Notes: generated from the sequence alone by a model not told the origin. A DNA stretch of 64,000 nucleotides from Pedobacter panaciterrae (GCF_001636695.1 NZ_LGEL01000028.1:1-64000), one strand, 5' to 3'; numbered from the stretch's first letter, positions 42,638 to 52,302 are shown. Program-made: numbers and translations.

Positions 42638-43804
42638 ATGATTGCAATAAACAAACTTCTGGACAAGACAAAAGGCGATCGCTGGATATGGCTGATCATC
42701 ATTTTGTTGTCGCTTATTTCCATTTTGGTAGTATACAGCTCTACCAGTACTTTGGCATTTAAGCGTGGTGTAGGAGTTGAAAAATTATTGCTTACCAAAC
42801 ACGTAATCTTTGTGCTGATAGGTATAGCTATGATTTATATAGCTCATCTTTTGGATTACAGGTACTATGCAGGGATATCTAAGGTGTTAATGGTAATTAC
42901 CATTCCATTATTGGTGTACACGCTGATCTTTGGAGCTAACGTAAATGATGCTTCGAGGTGGGTTAAAATCCCATTGATCGGTTTAACGTTCCAGACTTCA
43001 GATTTAGCTAAACTGGCATTGATTACATTTTTAGCTAGAATGCTGACAAGAAAACAGGAGAATATTAAGGATGTTAAGGAAGCATTTATTCCTATTATGG
43101 GTTCCGTATGTGTGGTGTTTGTGCTGATTGCCTGGGCAAATATGTCGACCGCTTTAATGCTGTTTGGTGTAAGTATTTTACTGTTGATTATTGGCCGGAT
43201 TAGTATTAAGCAAATTATGATGGTGTGTGCCGGAGGATTTGTGTTGTTGCTTTTTGTAGCCTTTTTAGGTCCACGTAGGGATGTGTATAAATCTCGTATT
43301 GAAACTTACATCCATCCGGAGCGTCAGAACTCCGATAAAACATTTCAGTCTGACCATTCGAAGATTGCATTGGCCTCTGGCGGGGTTTTTGGTAAAGGAC
43401 CAGGGAACAGTATTGAAAAGAACTTTTTACCTCACCCTTATTCTGATTTTGTGTTTGCAATGATTATTGAAGAATACGGAACTATAGGAGGGATAATTGT
43501 AATGTCGCTTTATCTGGTATTGCTTTATCGATGTATAAAGATTGTAACCAGGGCACCCAAAGCATTTGGGGCATTGCTGGCGGCAGGTTTAAGTTTTAGT
43601 TTAACCATACAGGCCTTTGCAAATATGGCTGTAGCAGTTGGTTTGGGTCCGGTTACCGGTGTACCCTTGCCTCTGGTAAGTATGGGGGGGACCTCTCTGT
43701 TATTTACAAGTATTGCATTTGGAATAATATTGAGTGTGAGTAAAGATGTGGAAGAGAATAATAATAAGAAAGTAATTGTAGGTGAAATACCTGCAATGGC
43801 ATAA
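42638..43804 (+). CDS. ftsW: FtsW/RodA-family septal peptidoglycan glycosyltransferase
   Basis: The 388-residue SEDS protein has about ten membrane helices. It polymerises lipid II into glycan strands at the septum with FtsI. Conserved parts are WVKIPLIGLTFQTSDLAKLA, the loop 'HPERQNSDKTFQSDHSKIAL' and the late GPVTGVPLPLVSMGGTSLLF, which is the SEDS signature. It could in principle be RodA, but its position between murD and murG supports FtsW. It starts 3 bases after the murD stop. Confidence 0.94.
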   Translation: MIAINKLLDKTKGDRWIWLIIILLSLISILVVYSSTSTLAFKRGVGVEKLLLTKHVIFVLIGIAMIYIAHLLDYRYYAGISKVLMVITIPLLVYTLIFGANVNDASRWVKIPLIGLTFQTSDLAKLALITFLARMLTRKQENIKDVKEAFIPIMGSVCVVFVLIAWANMSTALMLFGVSILLLIIGRISIKQIMMVCAGGFVLLLFVAFLGPRRDVYKSRIETYIHPERQNSDKTFQSDHSKIALASGGVFGKGPGNSIEKNFLPHPYSDFVFAMIIEEYGTIGGIIVMSLYLVLLYRCIKIVTRAPKAFGALLAAGLSFSLTIQAFANMAVAVGLGPVTGVPLPLVSMGGTSLLFTSIAFGIILSVSKDVEENNNKKVIVGEIPAMA

Positions 43805-43810
43805 TATAAA

Positions 43811-44929
43811 ATGATGAAACCAACAAGAGTAATTATTTCAGGTGGCGGTACTGGCGGACATATTTTTCCGGCCATATCTATTGCCAATGCGCTAAGGCGT
43901 ATGGAGCCCGAATGTGAAATATTATTTGTTGGTGCTACAGGCAGAATGGAAATGGAAAAGGTTCCTGCTGCCGGATATAAAATTGTGGGTTTAAATATTA
44001 GTGGTATTCAGAGGGGCTCTATTGTTAAAAACCTTGGTTTGCCATTTAAGCTTTTAGGAAGTGTGAGAAAGGCAATGCAGCTGATCTCTGAATTTAGGCC
44101 TGATGTTGTTGTTGGTGTCGGTGGTTATGCATCTGGCCCGATATTGTATGCTGCTTCTTTAAAAAATATTCCTTACCTGATACAGGAGCAAAATTCTTAT
44201 GCAGGTATAACCAATAAATGGCTGGGTAAAAAGGCTGCAAAAGTTTGTGTTGCTTTTGATAACATGGATCAGTTTTTCCCTGCCGCTAATATTTTGAAAA
44301 CCGGAAATCCGGTTAGGAAAGATGTTGTTGATATTTTAAATAAGCATCATGCCGGAGCGGAATTGTTAAAGCTTGATCCGCTTAAGAAAACAATATTAGT
44401 TACCGGTGGTAGTTTAGGTGCCGGTACATTAAATAAAAGTATTGAAAAGCATTTGCCCGATTTATTGAGGGAAGATGTTCAGGTAATATGGCAAACAGGT
44501 AAGTTTTATTATAAAGGAATTGTTGAGCGTTTAGGTTTGAACTTTCATCCCAATGTGCGCATTCTGGAATTCCTGAATAAAATGGATATGGCATATGCAG
44601 CTGCTGATCTGATTATATCAAGGGCAGGTGCAGGTACAATTGCAGAATTATGTTTGATTAAGAAACCGGTTATTCTTGTGCCTTCGCCAAATGTTGCTGA
44701 AGATCATCAAACTAAAAATGCTTTGGCTTTAGTGAAAAGCAATGCCGCTCTTTTAATTGCAGATCGATCTGCTGAAGATAGTCTTGTGAATGAAGCTTTA
44801 TCCTTATTGAAAGATAAGGAAAGGTGTAAAGTTTTCTCTGAAAATATTGGTGAGATGGCTTTGCCTGATGCTGATAACCTGATAGCACAGCAGGTTTTAA
44901 ATTTAGCTGGAAAGGGGGGGCAGAAGTAA
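43811..44929 (+). CDS. murG: UDP-GlcNAc:lipid I N-acetylglucosaminyltransferase
   Basis: The 372-residue peripheral membrane GT-B enzyme converts lipid I to lipid II. The N-terminal loop is ISGGGTGGHIFPAISIANAL, followed by VVGVGGYASGPILYAASLKN and QEQNSYAGITNKWLG, which are strong MurG motifs. In the C-terminal half RAGAGTIAELCLIKKPVILV forms the UDP-GlcNAc site. The start could be either of two adjacent ATG codons. Its stop overlaps the murC ATG by one base. Confidence 0.96.
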   Translation: MMKPTRVIISGGGTGGHIFPAISIANALRRMEPECEILFVGATGRMEMEKVPAAGYKIVGLNISGIQRGSIVKNLGLPFKLLGSVRKAMQLISEFRPDVVVGVGGYASGPILYAASLKNIPYLIQEQNSYAGITNKWLGKKAAKVCVAFDNMDQFFPAANILKTGNPVRKDVVDILNKHHAGAELLKLDPLKKTILVTGGSLGAGTLNKSIEKHLPDLLREDVQVIWQTGKFYYKGIVERLGLNFHPNVRILEFLNKMDMAYAAADLIISRAGAGTIAELCLIKKPVILVPSPNVAEDHQTKNALALVKSNAALLIADRSAEDSLVNEALSLLKDKERCKVFSENIGEMALPDADNLIAQQVLNLAGKGGQK

Positions 44930-46284
44930 TGGAACTGGACAATATAAAAAGAGTTTATTTTGTTGGTATTGGTGGAATTGGTATGAGTGCCCTTGCCCGT
45001 TATTTTGCAAAGAGAGGATGTGGCGTAAGTGGGTATGATAAGACGAAAACTAATCTTACAGCGGCTCTTGAGCAAGAGGGGATTTCGATCGCCTATACTG
45101 ATAGTGAAGATAGCTTGCCAGATTCCTTTGTTAACGATGATAAAGAGACGTTAATAGTTTATACACCTGCGATACCTAAGGATTCTGCAATATTGAATTA
45201 TTTTAAAGGACATGGCTTTAAACTTAAAAAGCGTTCTGAGGTTTTAGGTATCATCAGCAAAGGTCAGTTTTGCATTGCAGTTGCCGGCACGCACGGGAAA
45301 ACTACCACATCATCAGTAGTGGCCCATATTTTAACAGATACAGGATATGGCTGCACCGCATTTTTAGGAGGGATAGCTAGTAATTATAACAGTAATTTTT
45401 TAATTGGTGATAATAATGTAGTAGTTGTAGAGGCGGATGAATATGATCGTTCATTTTTAACATTACATCCGGATATTTCTGTGATCACTTCTATGGATGC
45501 GGATCATTTAGATATCTATGGTGATGCCTCGCAGTTACAGGAGTCATTCCAATTGTTCGCTGGTCAGCTAAAACCAGGGGGAACGCTATTTGCGAAAATG
45601 GGTTTGCCTATAGCTGGTTCTGTAAGTTATAGCGCCGATATGGACTCGCAGGTCAGAGCCCAAAATATCAGAGTTGAGAACGGAAGTTTTGTGTTCGATT
45701 ATAAGGATGCAGGTCATTTAATTGAAGGAATAAACCTGATGCTTCCGGGAAAGCATAATGTAGAAAATACGGTGGCAGCAATTGCAGTTGCTTTGAAGCT
45801 GGGCATTGATCCTGATAAGATAAAGACTGCTGTAGGTAATTTTAAGGGAGTAAAGAGAAGGTTTGAGTATATCGTAAATTCTCCGGAGCATATTTATATA
45901 GACGATTATGCACATCATCCGGAAGAATTAAGGGCTTGTTTTAATGCAGTAAGGCAATTGTATCCTGCTAAGAAATTAACCGTGATTTTTCAACCGCATT
46001 TGTTTACACGTACCCGTGACTTTGCAGATGATTTTGCAAAAGTTTTAAGCACTGCAGATGATTTGGTATTGCTGGAAATCTATCCGGCCAGAGAATTGCC
46101 GCTGGAAGGGATAAATTCGCAGTATCTGTTAGATAAGATCTCGTTGAAAGACAAAGAGATATGTGGAAAAGATTTAGTAGTAGCGCACATAAAGAACAAG
46201 CAGCCTGAGTTACTTTTAACAGTAGGAGCTGGTGATATAGATACATTGATACAACCATTAAAAAACCTGTTGACAAATGCTTAA
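44929..46284 (+). CDS. murC: UDP-MurNAc:L-alanine ligase
   Basis: The 451-residue Mur ligase adds the first amino acid to UDP-MurNAc. It has YFVGIGGIGMSALARYFAKR at the N-terminus, the P-loop VAGTHGKTTTSSVVAHIL and the central YIDDYAHHPEELRACFNAVR with the histidine-rich motif typical of MurC. The length is normal. It overlaps murG by one base and ftsQ by 8 bases. murC is placed after murG, as in many other dcw clusters. Confidence 0.96.
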   Translation: MELDNIKRVYFVGIGGIGMSALARYFAKRGCGVSGYDKTKTNLTAALEQEGISIAYTDSEDSLPDSFVNDDKETLIVYTPAIPKDSAILNYFKGHGFKLKKRSEVLGIISKGQFCIAVAGTHGKTTTSSVVAHILTDTGYGCTAFLGGIASNYNSNFLIGDNNVVVVEADEYDRSFLTLHPDISVITSMDADHLDIYGDASQLQESFQLFAGQLKPGGTLFAKMGLPIAGSVSYSADMDSQVRAQNIRVENGSFVFDYKDAGHLIEGINLMLPGKHNVENTVAAIAVALKLGIDPDKIKTAVGNFKGVKRRFEYIVNSPEHIYIDDYAHHPEELRACFNAVRQLYPAKKLTVIFQPHLFTRTRDFADDFAKVLSTADDLVLLEIYPARELPLEGINSQYLLDKISLKDKEICGKDLVVAHIKNKQPELLLTVGAGDIDTLIQPLKNLLTNA

Positions 46285-47161
46285 GAGGATAAATTGGACA
46301 TCGGTATTTAAAGGTTTTGCCTGGGTTGTTAGCCTGGCCGGAATTATAGTGCTCATGAGTTTTGTAAGCATTAAGAAAAATACGGTGACTTGTGTCAATA
46401 TTAAAATTTTAATTCCCGGAGCGGATAATTTTATTGAAAGGGAAGAAGTAGATGCAATTTTAAAACAGAGTCAGGGTGTATTGATCGGAAAAAAACTGGA
46501 ACAGATCAATCTTGAAGAGATAGAGAAAAAATTAAAAGCGAACCCTTACATCGCATTCGCGACGGTTTATGCTGACATGAATGGCGTAATCCATATTAAT
46601 GTTAAGCAGCGCCAGCCGATACTAAGGGTGATAAATTTAAGTGATCAGGATTTCTATATCGATAGAAATGGATTGAAAATGCCAATTTCTCCAAACTTTA
46701 CTGCCAGTGTATTGGTAGCTAATGGTAGGATATTGGAAAACTTTAGTGGTAAAGTAGATACTTTAATTACTAAGCTGGCTAAGGATCTGTATAAAACGGC
46801 ATCGTACATAAAACAAGATACGCTGTGGGATGCACAGATAGAGCAATTGATTGTAGATGATAAAAATGATATTCAATTGGTGCCAAGAGTTGGCAACCAG
46901 CGGATCATTTTAGGAACAGCTGATTCTTTAGAGGTTAAAATGAGGAATCTGCGTGCATTTTATAACAAGGCAATGCCTAAGGTGGGATGGGACACCTATA
47001 AAACCATCAACATAAAATATACCAACCAGGTTGTTTGTGAAAAGAACAAGGTTGATTCATTGCCGGGGGGAGCTAAAGGGAACTTAACCACCACCGATAA
47101 GAAACCGATAGATACGATGGTTCGCGAAGAGATGCCGGAAGAACTAAAGGAAGATAATTAA
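46277..47161 (+). CDS. ftsQ: FtsQ-like cell division protein
   Basis: The 294-residue bitopic protein has a membrane segment at about residues 10-28, a POTRA-like first periplasmic domain (about 38-110, DNFIEREEVDAILKQSQGVL and LEEIEKKLKANPYIAFATVY) and a second beta domain. It would scaffold the divisome together with FtsL. The C-terminal 40 residues are polar, rich in Lys and Glu. The call rests on domain layout and its place directly before ftsA. Confidence 0.88.
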   Translation: MLKRINWTSVFKGFAWVVSLAGIIVLMSFVSIKKNTVTCVNIKILIPGADNFIEREEVDAILKQSQGVLIGKKLEQINLEEIEKKLKANPYIAFATVYADMNGVIHINVKQRQPILRVINLSDQDFYIDRNGLKMPISPNFTASVLVANGRILENFSGKVDTLITKLAKDLYKTASYIKQDTLWDAQIEQLIVDDKNDIQLVPRVGNQRIILGTADSLEVKMRNLRAFYNKAMPKVGWDTYKTINIKYTNQVVCEKNKVDSLPGGAKGNLTTTDKKPIDTMVREEMPEELKEDN

Positions 47162-47211
47162 ACAGATACCAGGAAAAACAAGAATAATAAACTCAACAAA
47201 TCAATATAGTT

Positions 47212-48570
47212 ATGGGCAAAGAAAAATTAACCACTCAGTCTCCAATCGTAGTAGGGTTGGATATTGGTACTACTAAGATCTGTGTGATCGTTGGTCGCAG
47301 AACACAACACGGAAAAATAGAAGTATTAGGTATAGGAAAAGCAGAATCCGCAGGGGTAACACGTGGTGTGGTATCCAATATCCAGAAAACAGTTCAGGGG
47401 ATATCTCAGGCGGTGGAACTTGCGAGCGGGCAATCGAACGTCGAAATCCGCGTTGTTAATGTAGGTATTGCTGGCCAGCATATCAAAAGTTTACAACACA
47501 GAGGTATTTTGACCAGAAGAGAGTTAAATAATGAGATAGGAAAGAAGGATATTGACAAGTTAATTGATGATATGTTCAAACTGGTTATGCCCCCAGGAGA
47601 AGAAATCATTCATGTATTGCCACAAGAGTTTACTATCGACAATGAACCAGGTATTAAAGATCCTATTGGGATGGCAGGAGTGCGTTTGGAAGCAAACTTC
47701 CACATCATTTCCGGTCAGGTAACTGCGGTAAAAAATATAATGAGATGTGTAACCAATGCAGGGTTACAAACTCAGGAATTGATACTGGAGCCATTGGCTT
47801 CTTCTGAATCGGTGTTGAGCGACGAAGAGAAAGAAGCGGGTGTAGCTTTAGTTGATATAGGTGGTGGTACTACTGATATCGCAATTTTCCATGAAGGTAT
47901 TATCCGTCATACTGCTGTTATTCCTTTTGGTGGTAATAGTGTAACTGAGGATATCAGAGAGGGATGCTCTGTGATGAGAAATCAGGCAGAGTTGTTGAAG
48001 ACCCGTTTTGGTTCCGCTCTTGCAGAAGAGAACAAGGAGAATGAGATTATTTGTGTTCCCGGATTGAGAGGAAGAGAACCAAAAGAGATTTCTGTAAAAA
48101 ATCTTGCTTATGTAATCCAGGCCCGTATGGAAGAAATTATTGAGCATGTTTATTACGAAATTAAATCTTCCGGATATGAGAAAAAACTAATCGGAGGAGT
48201 AGTGATTACTGGTGGTGGTGCGTTGTTGAAACACTTGTCGCAATTGGTAGAATATGTAACCGGATTAGATTGCCGCGTTGGATATCCGAATGAGCATTTG
48301 TCTAAATATGAAGATATGCCTAAGACCATCTATGATGATTTGAAAAGCCCGATGTATGCTACGAGTGTTGGTTTGTTAATTAAAGGTATACAAAAAGCTG
48401 AGGAGCTGATTGAAGAAATGAAGCAGCCGGGAGTATTTGTAGAGCGACCTAAAGATAAAGAGAAAGTGAAACGTTCAGGTGGTGGATTATTTGATAAACT
48501 TCTTGCTAAAACAAAAGATTTCATCAAGGATGACATGAATGTAAGCGATGAAGATTATATAAAGCCGTAA
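47212..48570 (+). CDS. ftsA: FtsA, actin-like membrane tether of the Z-ring
   Basis: The 452-residue actin-fold ATPase tethers FtsZ to the membrane and recruits the divisome. Motifs: VVGLDIGTTKICVIVGRRTQ (phosphate 1), VALVDIGGGTTDIAIFHEG (phosphate 2) and GGVVITGGGALLKHLSQLVE (adenosine). The C-terminus GGGLFDKLLAKTKDFIKDDM can form the amphipathic membrane helix, though an acidic tail follows it. It starts 50 bp after ftsQ, the first clear gap in the cluster since rsmH. Confidence 0.96.
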   Translation: MGKEKLTTQSPIVVGLDIGTTKICVIVGRRTQHGKIEVLGIGKAESAGVTRGVVSNIQKTVQGISQAVELASGQSNVEIRVVNVGIAGQHIKSLQHRGILTRRELNNEIGKKDIDKLIDDMFKLVMPPGEEIIHVLPQEFTIDNEPGIKDPIGMAGVRLEANFHIISGQVTAVKNIMRCVTNAGLQTQELILEPLASSESVLSDEEKEAGVALVDIGGGTTDIAIFHEGIIRHTAVIPFGGNSVTEDIREGCSVMRNQAELLKTRFGSALAEENKENEIICVPGLRGREPKEISVKNLAYVIQARMEEIIEHVYYEIKSSGYEKKLIGGVVITGGGALLKHLSQLVEYVTGLDCRVGYPNEHLSKYEDMPKTIYDDLKSPMYATSVGLLIKGIQKAEELIEEMKQPGVFVERPKDKEKVKRSGGGLFDKLLAKTKDFIKDDMNVSDEDYIKP

Positions 48571-48699
48571 TATTTTTCAACAAAACACGATTTTTCCACA
48601 TTCTTAACAGTTGTGGAAAACGCCTGTTAAAAAAGTGTTAATATTACATAGAGAGATGAACAGGAAAAACGAATTTTTAAATAACTGATTCATAAAGAT

Positions 48700-50331
48700 A
48701 TGCAGTTTGAAATGTTAAAAGATAAGTCGTCAATCATCAAAGTAATTGGTGTTGGTGGCGGTGGAGGTAATGCGGTAAACCATATGTACCGTTCTGGAAT
48801 TACAGGTGTTGACTTTATCATTTGTAATACTGATGCGCAGGCTTTGGAGTTTAGTCCTATTCCTAATAAGGTTCAACTTGGTGCAAGTTTAACTGAAGGT
48901 ATGGGTGCAGGCTCGATTCCTGAAGTTGGGAAAAATTCAGCCATAGAGAATATTGATGATATTAAGCAGATGTTGGGCAGCACTACAAAAATGTTGTTCA
49001 TCACAGCGGGAATGGGTGGAGGTACCGGAACGGGTGCTAGTCCTATCATTGCTAAAGCTGCGAAAGAATTAGATATTCTAACGGTAGCTATCATTACTAC
49101 ACCTTTTGCCTTTGAAGGTAAAAGACGTAAAATGCAAGCTAACGATGGTTTGGATGAGCTAAAAAAATATGTAGATTCTTACCTGGTTATTTCTAACGAT
49201 AGGTTGCGTGAAATATTTGGTAACCTTACTTTAGGCTCGGCATTTGCGCAGGCAGATGACATTTTAACAACTGCAGCAAAAGGAATAGCAGAGATTATAA
49301 CTGTACCGGGATACATCAACGTGGATTTTAAAGATGTGCGTACTGTTATGAAGGATAGCGGTGTATCTATAATGGGTAGTTTTGCATGTGAAGGCGAGAA
49401 CAGAGCATTAAATGCTGTTGAAGGTGCCCTTGCTTCTCCATTGCTAAAAGACAATGAGATTGAAGGTGCAAGATATATCTTATTGAATATTAGCTCCGGA
49501 ATACAGGAAGTAACAATGGATGAGGTTACAATCATAACTGATTATATCCAGGAAAAAGCAGGTCTTTCTGCTGATTTGATCTGGGGTAACTGTATTGATG
49601 AGAACCTTGGTGAAAGATTATCTGTAACCATTATTGCTACTGGTTTCCAAACTAAAGAACAGCGCGAAGAAGATAAAAAGAACGTTAAAAAGATCTCTTT
49701 ATTAACTCCAGAAGAAGCACCTATGGTGCGTCCGGTAGAGCCTGTTAACTCTTTCATCCAGCCTAAGGCTGAGGTTCCTTCACAGGAGCCGGTAATGAAA
49801 GCTAAAGAAGAAATAAAGCAATCTGATCTTTTCGGTGATTTGTTTAATATCAATAAAGCCAGAAAAGTTGATGAGCCCGAAAATACAATCGTTAGACATA
49901 CTTTAATTGAAGAGGAGCCTGCTCAGGAGACTCATCAGGAGAGTGGTTTTGAATTCGAAATTAAGCTTGCAGAAACTGATTTTGTATTTGAAACTCCTGC
50001 ATCAGTTTTCAATAATGATGTTGAGCCTCATAGAGAGGAAGTTCATGAAGCAGGTGCTGACGATGACAAAAATGATGAATCAATAGAAGATCAACTTAAA
50101 AAATCAAAAGAAAGGATTTTAAGGTTAAAAGATCTTAGTATGAAATTAAGAACCAGCAATGGTTTGCAGGAGTTAGAGAATGAACCGGCATATAAACGTA
50201 AGCAAATGCAGTTACAGCAGGTACAACACTCATCTGAATCTCAGGTTTCAAGATTTACTTTAAGTAATGATGAAGATGGATCAACTGAAATCAGGCCAAA
50301 TAACTCTTTCCTTCATGATAATGTTGATTAA
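48700..50331 (+). CDS. ftsZ: FtsZ, tubulin-like division GTPase
   Basis: The 543-residue GTPase forms the Z-ring. The glycine-rich GTP loop is GMGGGTGTGASPIIAKAAKE (about residues 104-123). The N-terminus has IKVIGVGGGGGNAVNHMYRS, and the synergy loop region contains FKDVRTVMKDSGVSIMG. The globular domain ends near residue 320. A long acidic, probably disordered linker of about 200 residues follows, and the protein ends with NNSFLHDNVD, which would act as the conserved C-terminal peptide. It is the last gene of the dcw cluster, followed by a terminator at 50354. Confidence 0.97.
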   Translation: MQFEMLKDKSSIIKVIGVGGGGGNAVNHMYRSGITGVDFIICNTDAQALEFSPIPNKVQLGASLTEGMGAGSIPEVGKNSAIENIDDIKQMLGSTTKMLFITAGMGGGTGTGASPIIAKAAKELDILTVAIITTPFAFEGKRRKMQANDGLDELKKYVDSYLVISNDRLREIFGNLTLGSAFAQADDILTTAAKGIAEIITVPGYINVDFKDVRTVMKDSGVSIMGSFACEGENRALNAVEGALASPLLKDNEIEGARYILLNISSGIQEVTMDEVTIITDYIQEKAGLSADLIWGNCIDENLGERLSVTIIATGFQTKEQREEDKKNVKKISLLTPEEAPMVRPVEPVNSFIQPKAEVPSQEPVMKAKEEIKQSDLFGDLFNINKARKVDEPENTIVRHTLIEEEPAQETHQESGFEFEIKLAETDFVFETPASVFNNDVEPHREEVHEAGADDDKNDESIEDQLKKSKERILRLKDLSMKLRTSNGLQELENEPAYKRKQMQLQQVQHSSESQVSRFTLSNDEDGSTEIRPNNSFLHDNVD

Positions 50332-50353
50332 TTATTAACATAAAAAAGATAAG

Positions 50354-50387
50354 AAGCCTTAGCAATTAAATGTGTTAGGGCTTTTTT
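50354..50387 (+). terminator. Rho-independent terminator after ftsZ
   Basis: AAGCCTTAGCA (50354-50364) pairs with TGTTAGGGCTT (50373-50383) with two G-U pairs, followed by further T residues. It closes the dcw cluster. Confidence 0.85.
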
Positions 50388-50426
50388 GGCATAATAATAG
50401 CGTATTAGCCTTGGTACATGCTGATG

Positions 50427-50457
50427 TTGCGTATCAGTCATATTAACCTTAAATTTG
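50427..50457 (+). promoter_or_regulatory. Bacteroidota promoter with -33 and -7 elements
   Basis: TTG at 50427-50429 and TAAATTTG at 50450-50457 are separated by exactly 20 bases, a full match to the TTG-N19/21-TAnnTTTG layout. It lies 33 bases before the TTG start of the next gene. Confidence 0.7.
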
Positions 50458-50490
50458 CAAAAAAAATAAAAAAACTTAATACATATAACA

Positions 50491-51732
50491 TTGGATATTT
50501 TTGAAAAGATAACAAAGCATATGGGCCCGCTTGGGCAACATCACAAATGGTCACATGGATATTTCTCATTTCCTAAATTAGAAGGAGATATTGCCCCGCA
50601 CATGAACTTCCGTGGTAAAGAACATTTAGTATGGAGTTTAAATAACTATTTAGGTCTAGCTAATCATCCGGAAGTAAGGGAAGCTGACTTAAAGGGAGCT
50701 GCAGAATTTGGAATGGCTTACCCAATGGGCGCCCGTATGATGTCGGGTAACTCTAAATACCATGAACAACTTGAGCAGGAGCTTGCAGCATTTGTAGGTA
50801 AGCCAGATGCTTTCTTATTAAACTATGGATATCAGGGAATGGTTTCTATCATTGATAGTCTTGTAGATAGAAATGATGTTATTGTTTATGATGCCGAATG
50901 CCACGCATGTATTATTGATGGTTTGCGTTTACATATGGGTAAGCGTTTTGTTTATAAACATAATGATATTGATAGTGCACGTAAACAACTTGAAAGAGCA
51001 ACTAAGCTTGTTGAACAGAGCGGTGGTGGCATACTGGTAATTACCGAAGGCGTTTTTGGCATGTCAGGTGCACAAGGAAAATTAAAAGAACTGGTTGACC
51101 TTAAAAGCGAATTTAACTTCCGTTTATTGATTGATGATGCTCATGGTTTTGGTACTATGGGATCTACCGGTGCGGGTACTCATGAAGCGCAAAATTGTAT
51201 TGATGGAGTAGACGTTTACTTTGGTACTTTCGCTAAATCTATGGCTGGTATCGGGGCATTTGTTGCTTCTACAGAGGATATGACTAACTTTTTCCGTTAC
51301 AATATGCGTTCTCAAACTTTTGCCAAAGCATTACCGATGCCTATGGTTATTGGCTTGTTAAAAAGATTGGAACTGTTAAAGAACAATCCTGAACTTAGAG
51401 AGAAACTATGGAACGTAGCTAATACATTGCAGAAAGGTTTGAGGGAGCGTGGATTCGATTTGGGCGTAACCAATACAATGGTTACTCCGGTATTCTTAAA
51501 AGGTGAACTGCTGGATGCTACTGCGCTTACAATGGATCTTCGTGAGAACTATGGAATATTCTGTTCAATTGTAGTGTATCCTGTTATCCCTAAGGGACTA
51601 ATTGAGCTTAGGTTAATACCAACAGCTGTTCATACAATGGAAGATGTACAACGCACGCTAGATGCATTTAGTGAGGTTTCGGGTAAATTGGAAAGCGGAT
51701 ACTACAAAGAGAATCAATTCTCTATAACATAA
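50491..51732 (+). CDS. Alpha-oxoamine synthase-family PLP enzyme (KBL/BioF/SPT-like)
   Basis: The 413-residue protein condenses, by family, an amino acid with an acyl-CoA using pyridoxal phosphate. The Schiff-base lysine is Lys249 in GTFAKSMAGIGAF; LLIDDAHGFGTMGSTGAGTH holds the cofactor Asp and His, and YDAECHACIIDGLRLH the ring-stacking His. Candidate activities are glycine C-acetyltransferase, 8-amino-7-oxononanoate synthase or serine palmitoyltransferase for sphingolipids, which many Bacteroidota make. The sequence does not decide between them. I use the TTG start because MDIFEKI precedes the first ATG and a good promoter lies just upstream. Confidence 0.8.
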   Translation: MDIFEKITKHMGPLGQHHKWSHGYFSFPKLEGDIAPHMNFRGKEHLVWSLNNYLGLANHPEVREADLKGAAEFGMAYPMGARMMSGNSKYHEQLEQELAAFVGKPDAFLLNYGYQGMVSIIDSLVDRNDVIVYDAECHACIIDGLRLHMGKRFVYKHNDIDSARKQLERATKLVEQSGGGILVITEGVFGMSGAQGKLKELVDLKSEFNFRLLIDDAHGFGTMGSTGAGTHEAQNCIDGVDVYFGTFAKSMAGIGAFVASTEDMTNFFRYNMRSQTFAKALPMPMVIGLLKRLELLKNNPELREKLWNVANTLQKGLRERGFDLGVTNTMVTPVFLKGELLDATALTMDLRENYGIFCSIVVYPVIPKGLIELRLIPTAVHTMEDVQRTLDAFSEVSGKLESGYYKENQFSIT

Positions 51733-51745
51733 GATTAATTTTAAC

Positions 51746-51784
51746 AAAAAAGCCCCTCTAAGTATGTTAGAGGGGCTTTTTTGT
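51746..51784 (+). terminator. Bidirectional Rho-independent terminator
   Basis: AAAAAAGCCCCTCTAA (51746-51761) pairs perfectly with TTAGAGGGGCTTTTTT (51767-51782) around a 5-base loop, giving an A-tract and a T-tract, so it can work on either strand. Confidence 0.93.
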
Positions 51785-51992
51785 TAAGTGTTGTTTTGTA
51801 ATTATCTGATTGTCAGTGAAATGATTTTGTTTTCGCTGTTTTTGATTGTGTATAACACCCTCAGATGTGGAAAAAAACAGTGTTTTAGGCACTTTTTTAT
51901 TAATCCAAAAGTTTTTTTTATAAAATAAACATCTTACTTTAGTAATAGAGTATTAATCCAAACCTTAAAAACCTAAAAGGAGTAAATTAAAG

Positions 51993-52169
51993 ATGAAAAA
52001 ATTTAATGAAGTAAAAGAGCTTGTGGCAGCTTTAGAAGCTGATGCCGACAAATTCTACAACAAGGCGAACAGTGCTGCAGGTACACGCGTACGTAAAGGT
52101 ATGCAAGATCTTAAGAACTTAGCTCAAACTATTCGTTTGGAAATTCAAGAGACAAAAAATAAAGGTTAG
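51993..52169 (+). CDS. Histone H1-like (Hc1-type) nucleoid protein
   Basis: This 58-residue gene begins MKKFNEVKELVAALEADADK and continues with TRVRKGMQDLKNLAQTIRLE. The sequence matches the small Hc1-like histone H1 homologues found in almost all Bacteroidota genomes. It is lysine-rich and helical with no signal peptide, so it should bind DNA in the nucleoid. A weak -7-like TACTTTAG lies about 50 bases upstream, and a clean terminator follows at 52197. It is transcribed alone. Confidence 0.88.
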   Translation: MKKFNEVKELVAALEADADKFYNKANSAAGTRVRKGMQDLKNLAQTIRLEIQETKNKG

Positions 52170-52196
52170 AACCACTTTATTTTTGTTTTGATGAAT

Positions 52197-52231
52197 AAAA
52201 AAAGCGTCTCGATTATCGTGACGCTTTTTTT
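52197..52231 (+). terminator. Rho-independent terminator after the Hc1-like gene
   Basis: AAAAAAAGCGTC pairs with GACGCTTTTTTT, with a further CGA/TCG pairing inside, around a short loop. The A-tract and T-tract make it potentially bidirectional. Confidence 0.9.
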
Positions 52232-52232
52232 A

Positions 52233-52302
52233 TTTGGTATGTTTTGAAATTTTTTGTTAGGTATTTTTGAAGTTTTTTGTTTGGTATATTTTGAAATTTT
52301 CG
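52233..52302. repeat. 23-24-bp AT-rich tandem repeat, three copies
   Basis: Units start at 52233, 52257 and 52280 and contain GGTATnTTTTGAAnTTTT. They begin right after the terminator and stop about 40 bases before the palindromic element at 52344. Together with the palindrome they fill the 301-bp gap before the dapA stop. Confidence 0.8.
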
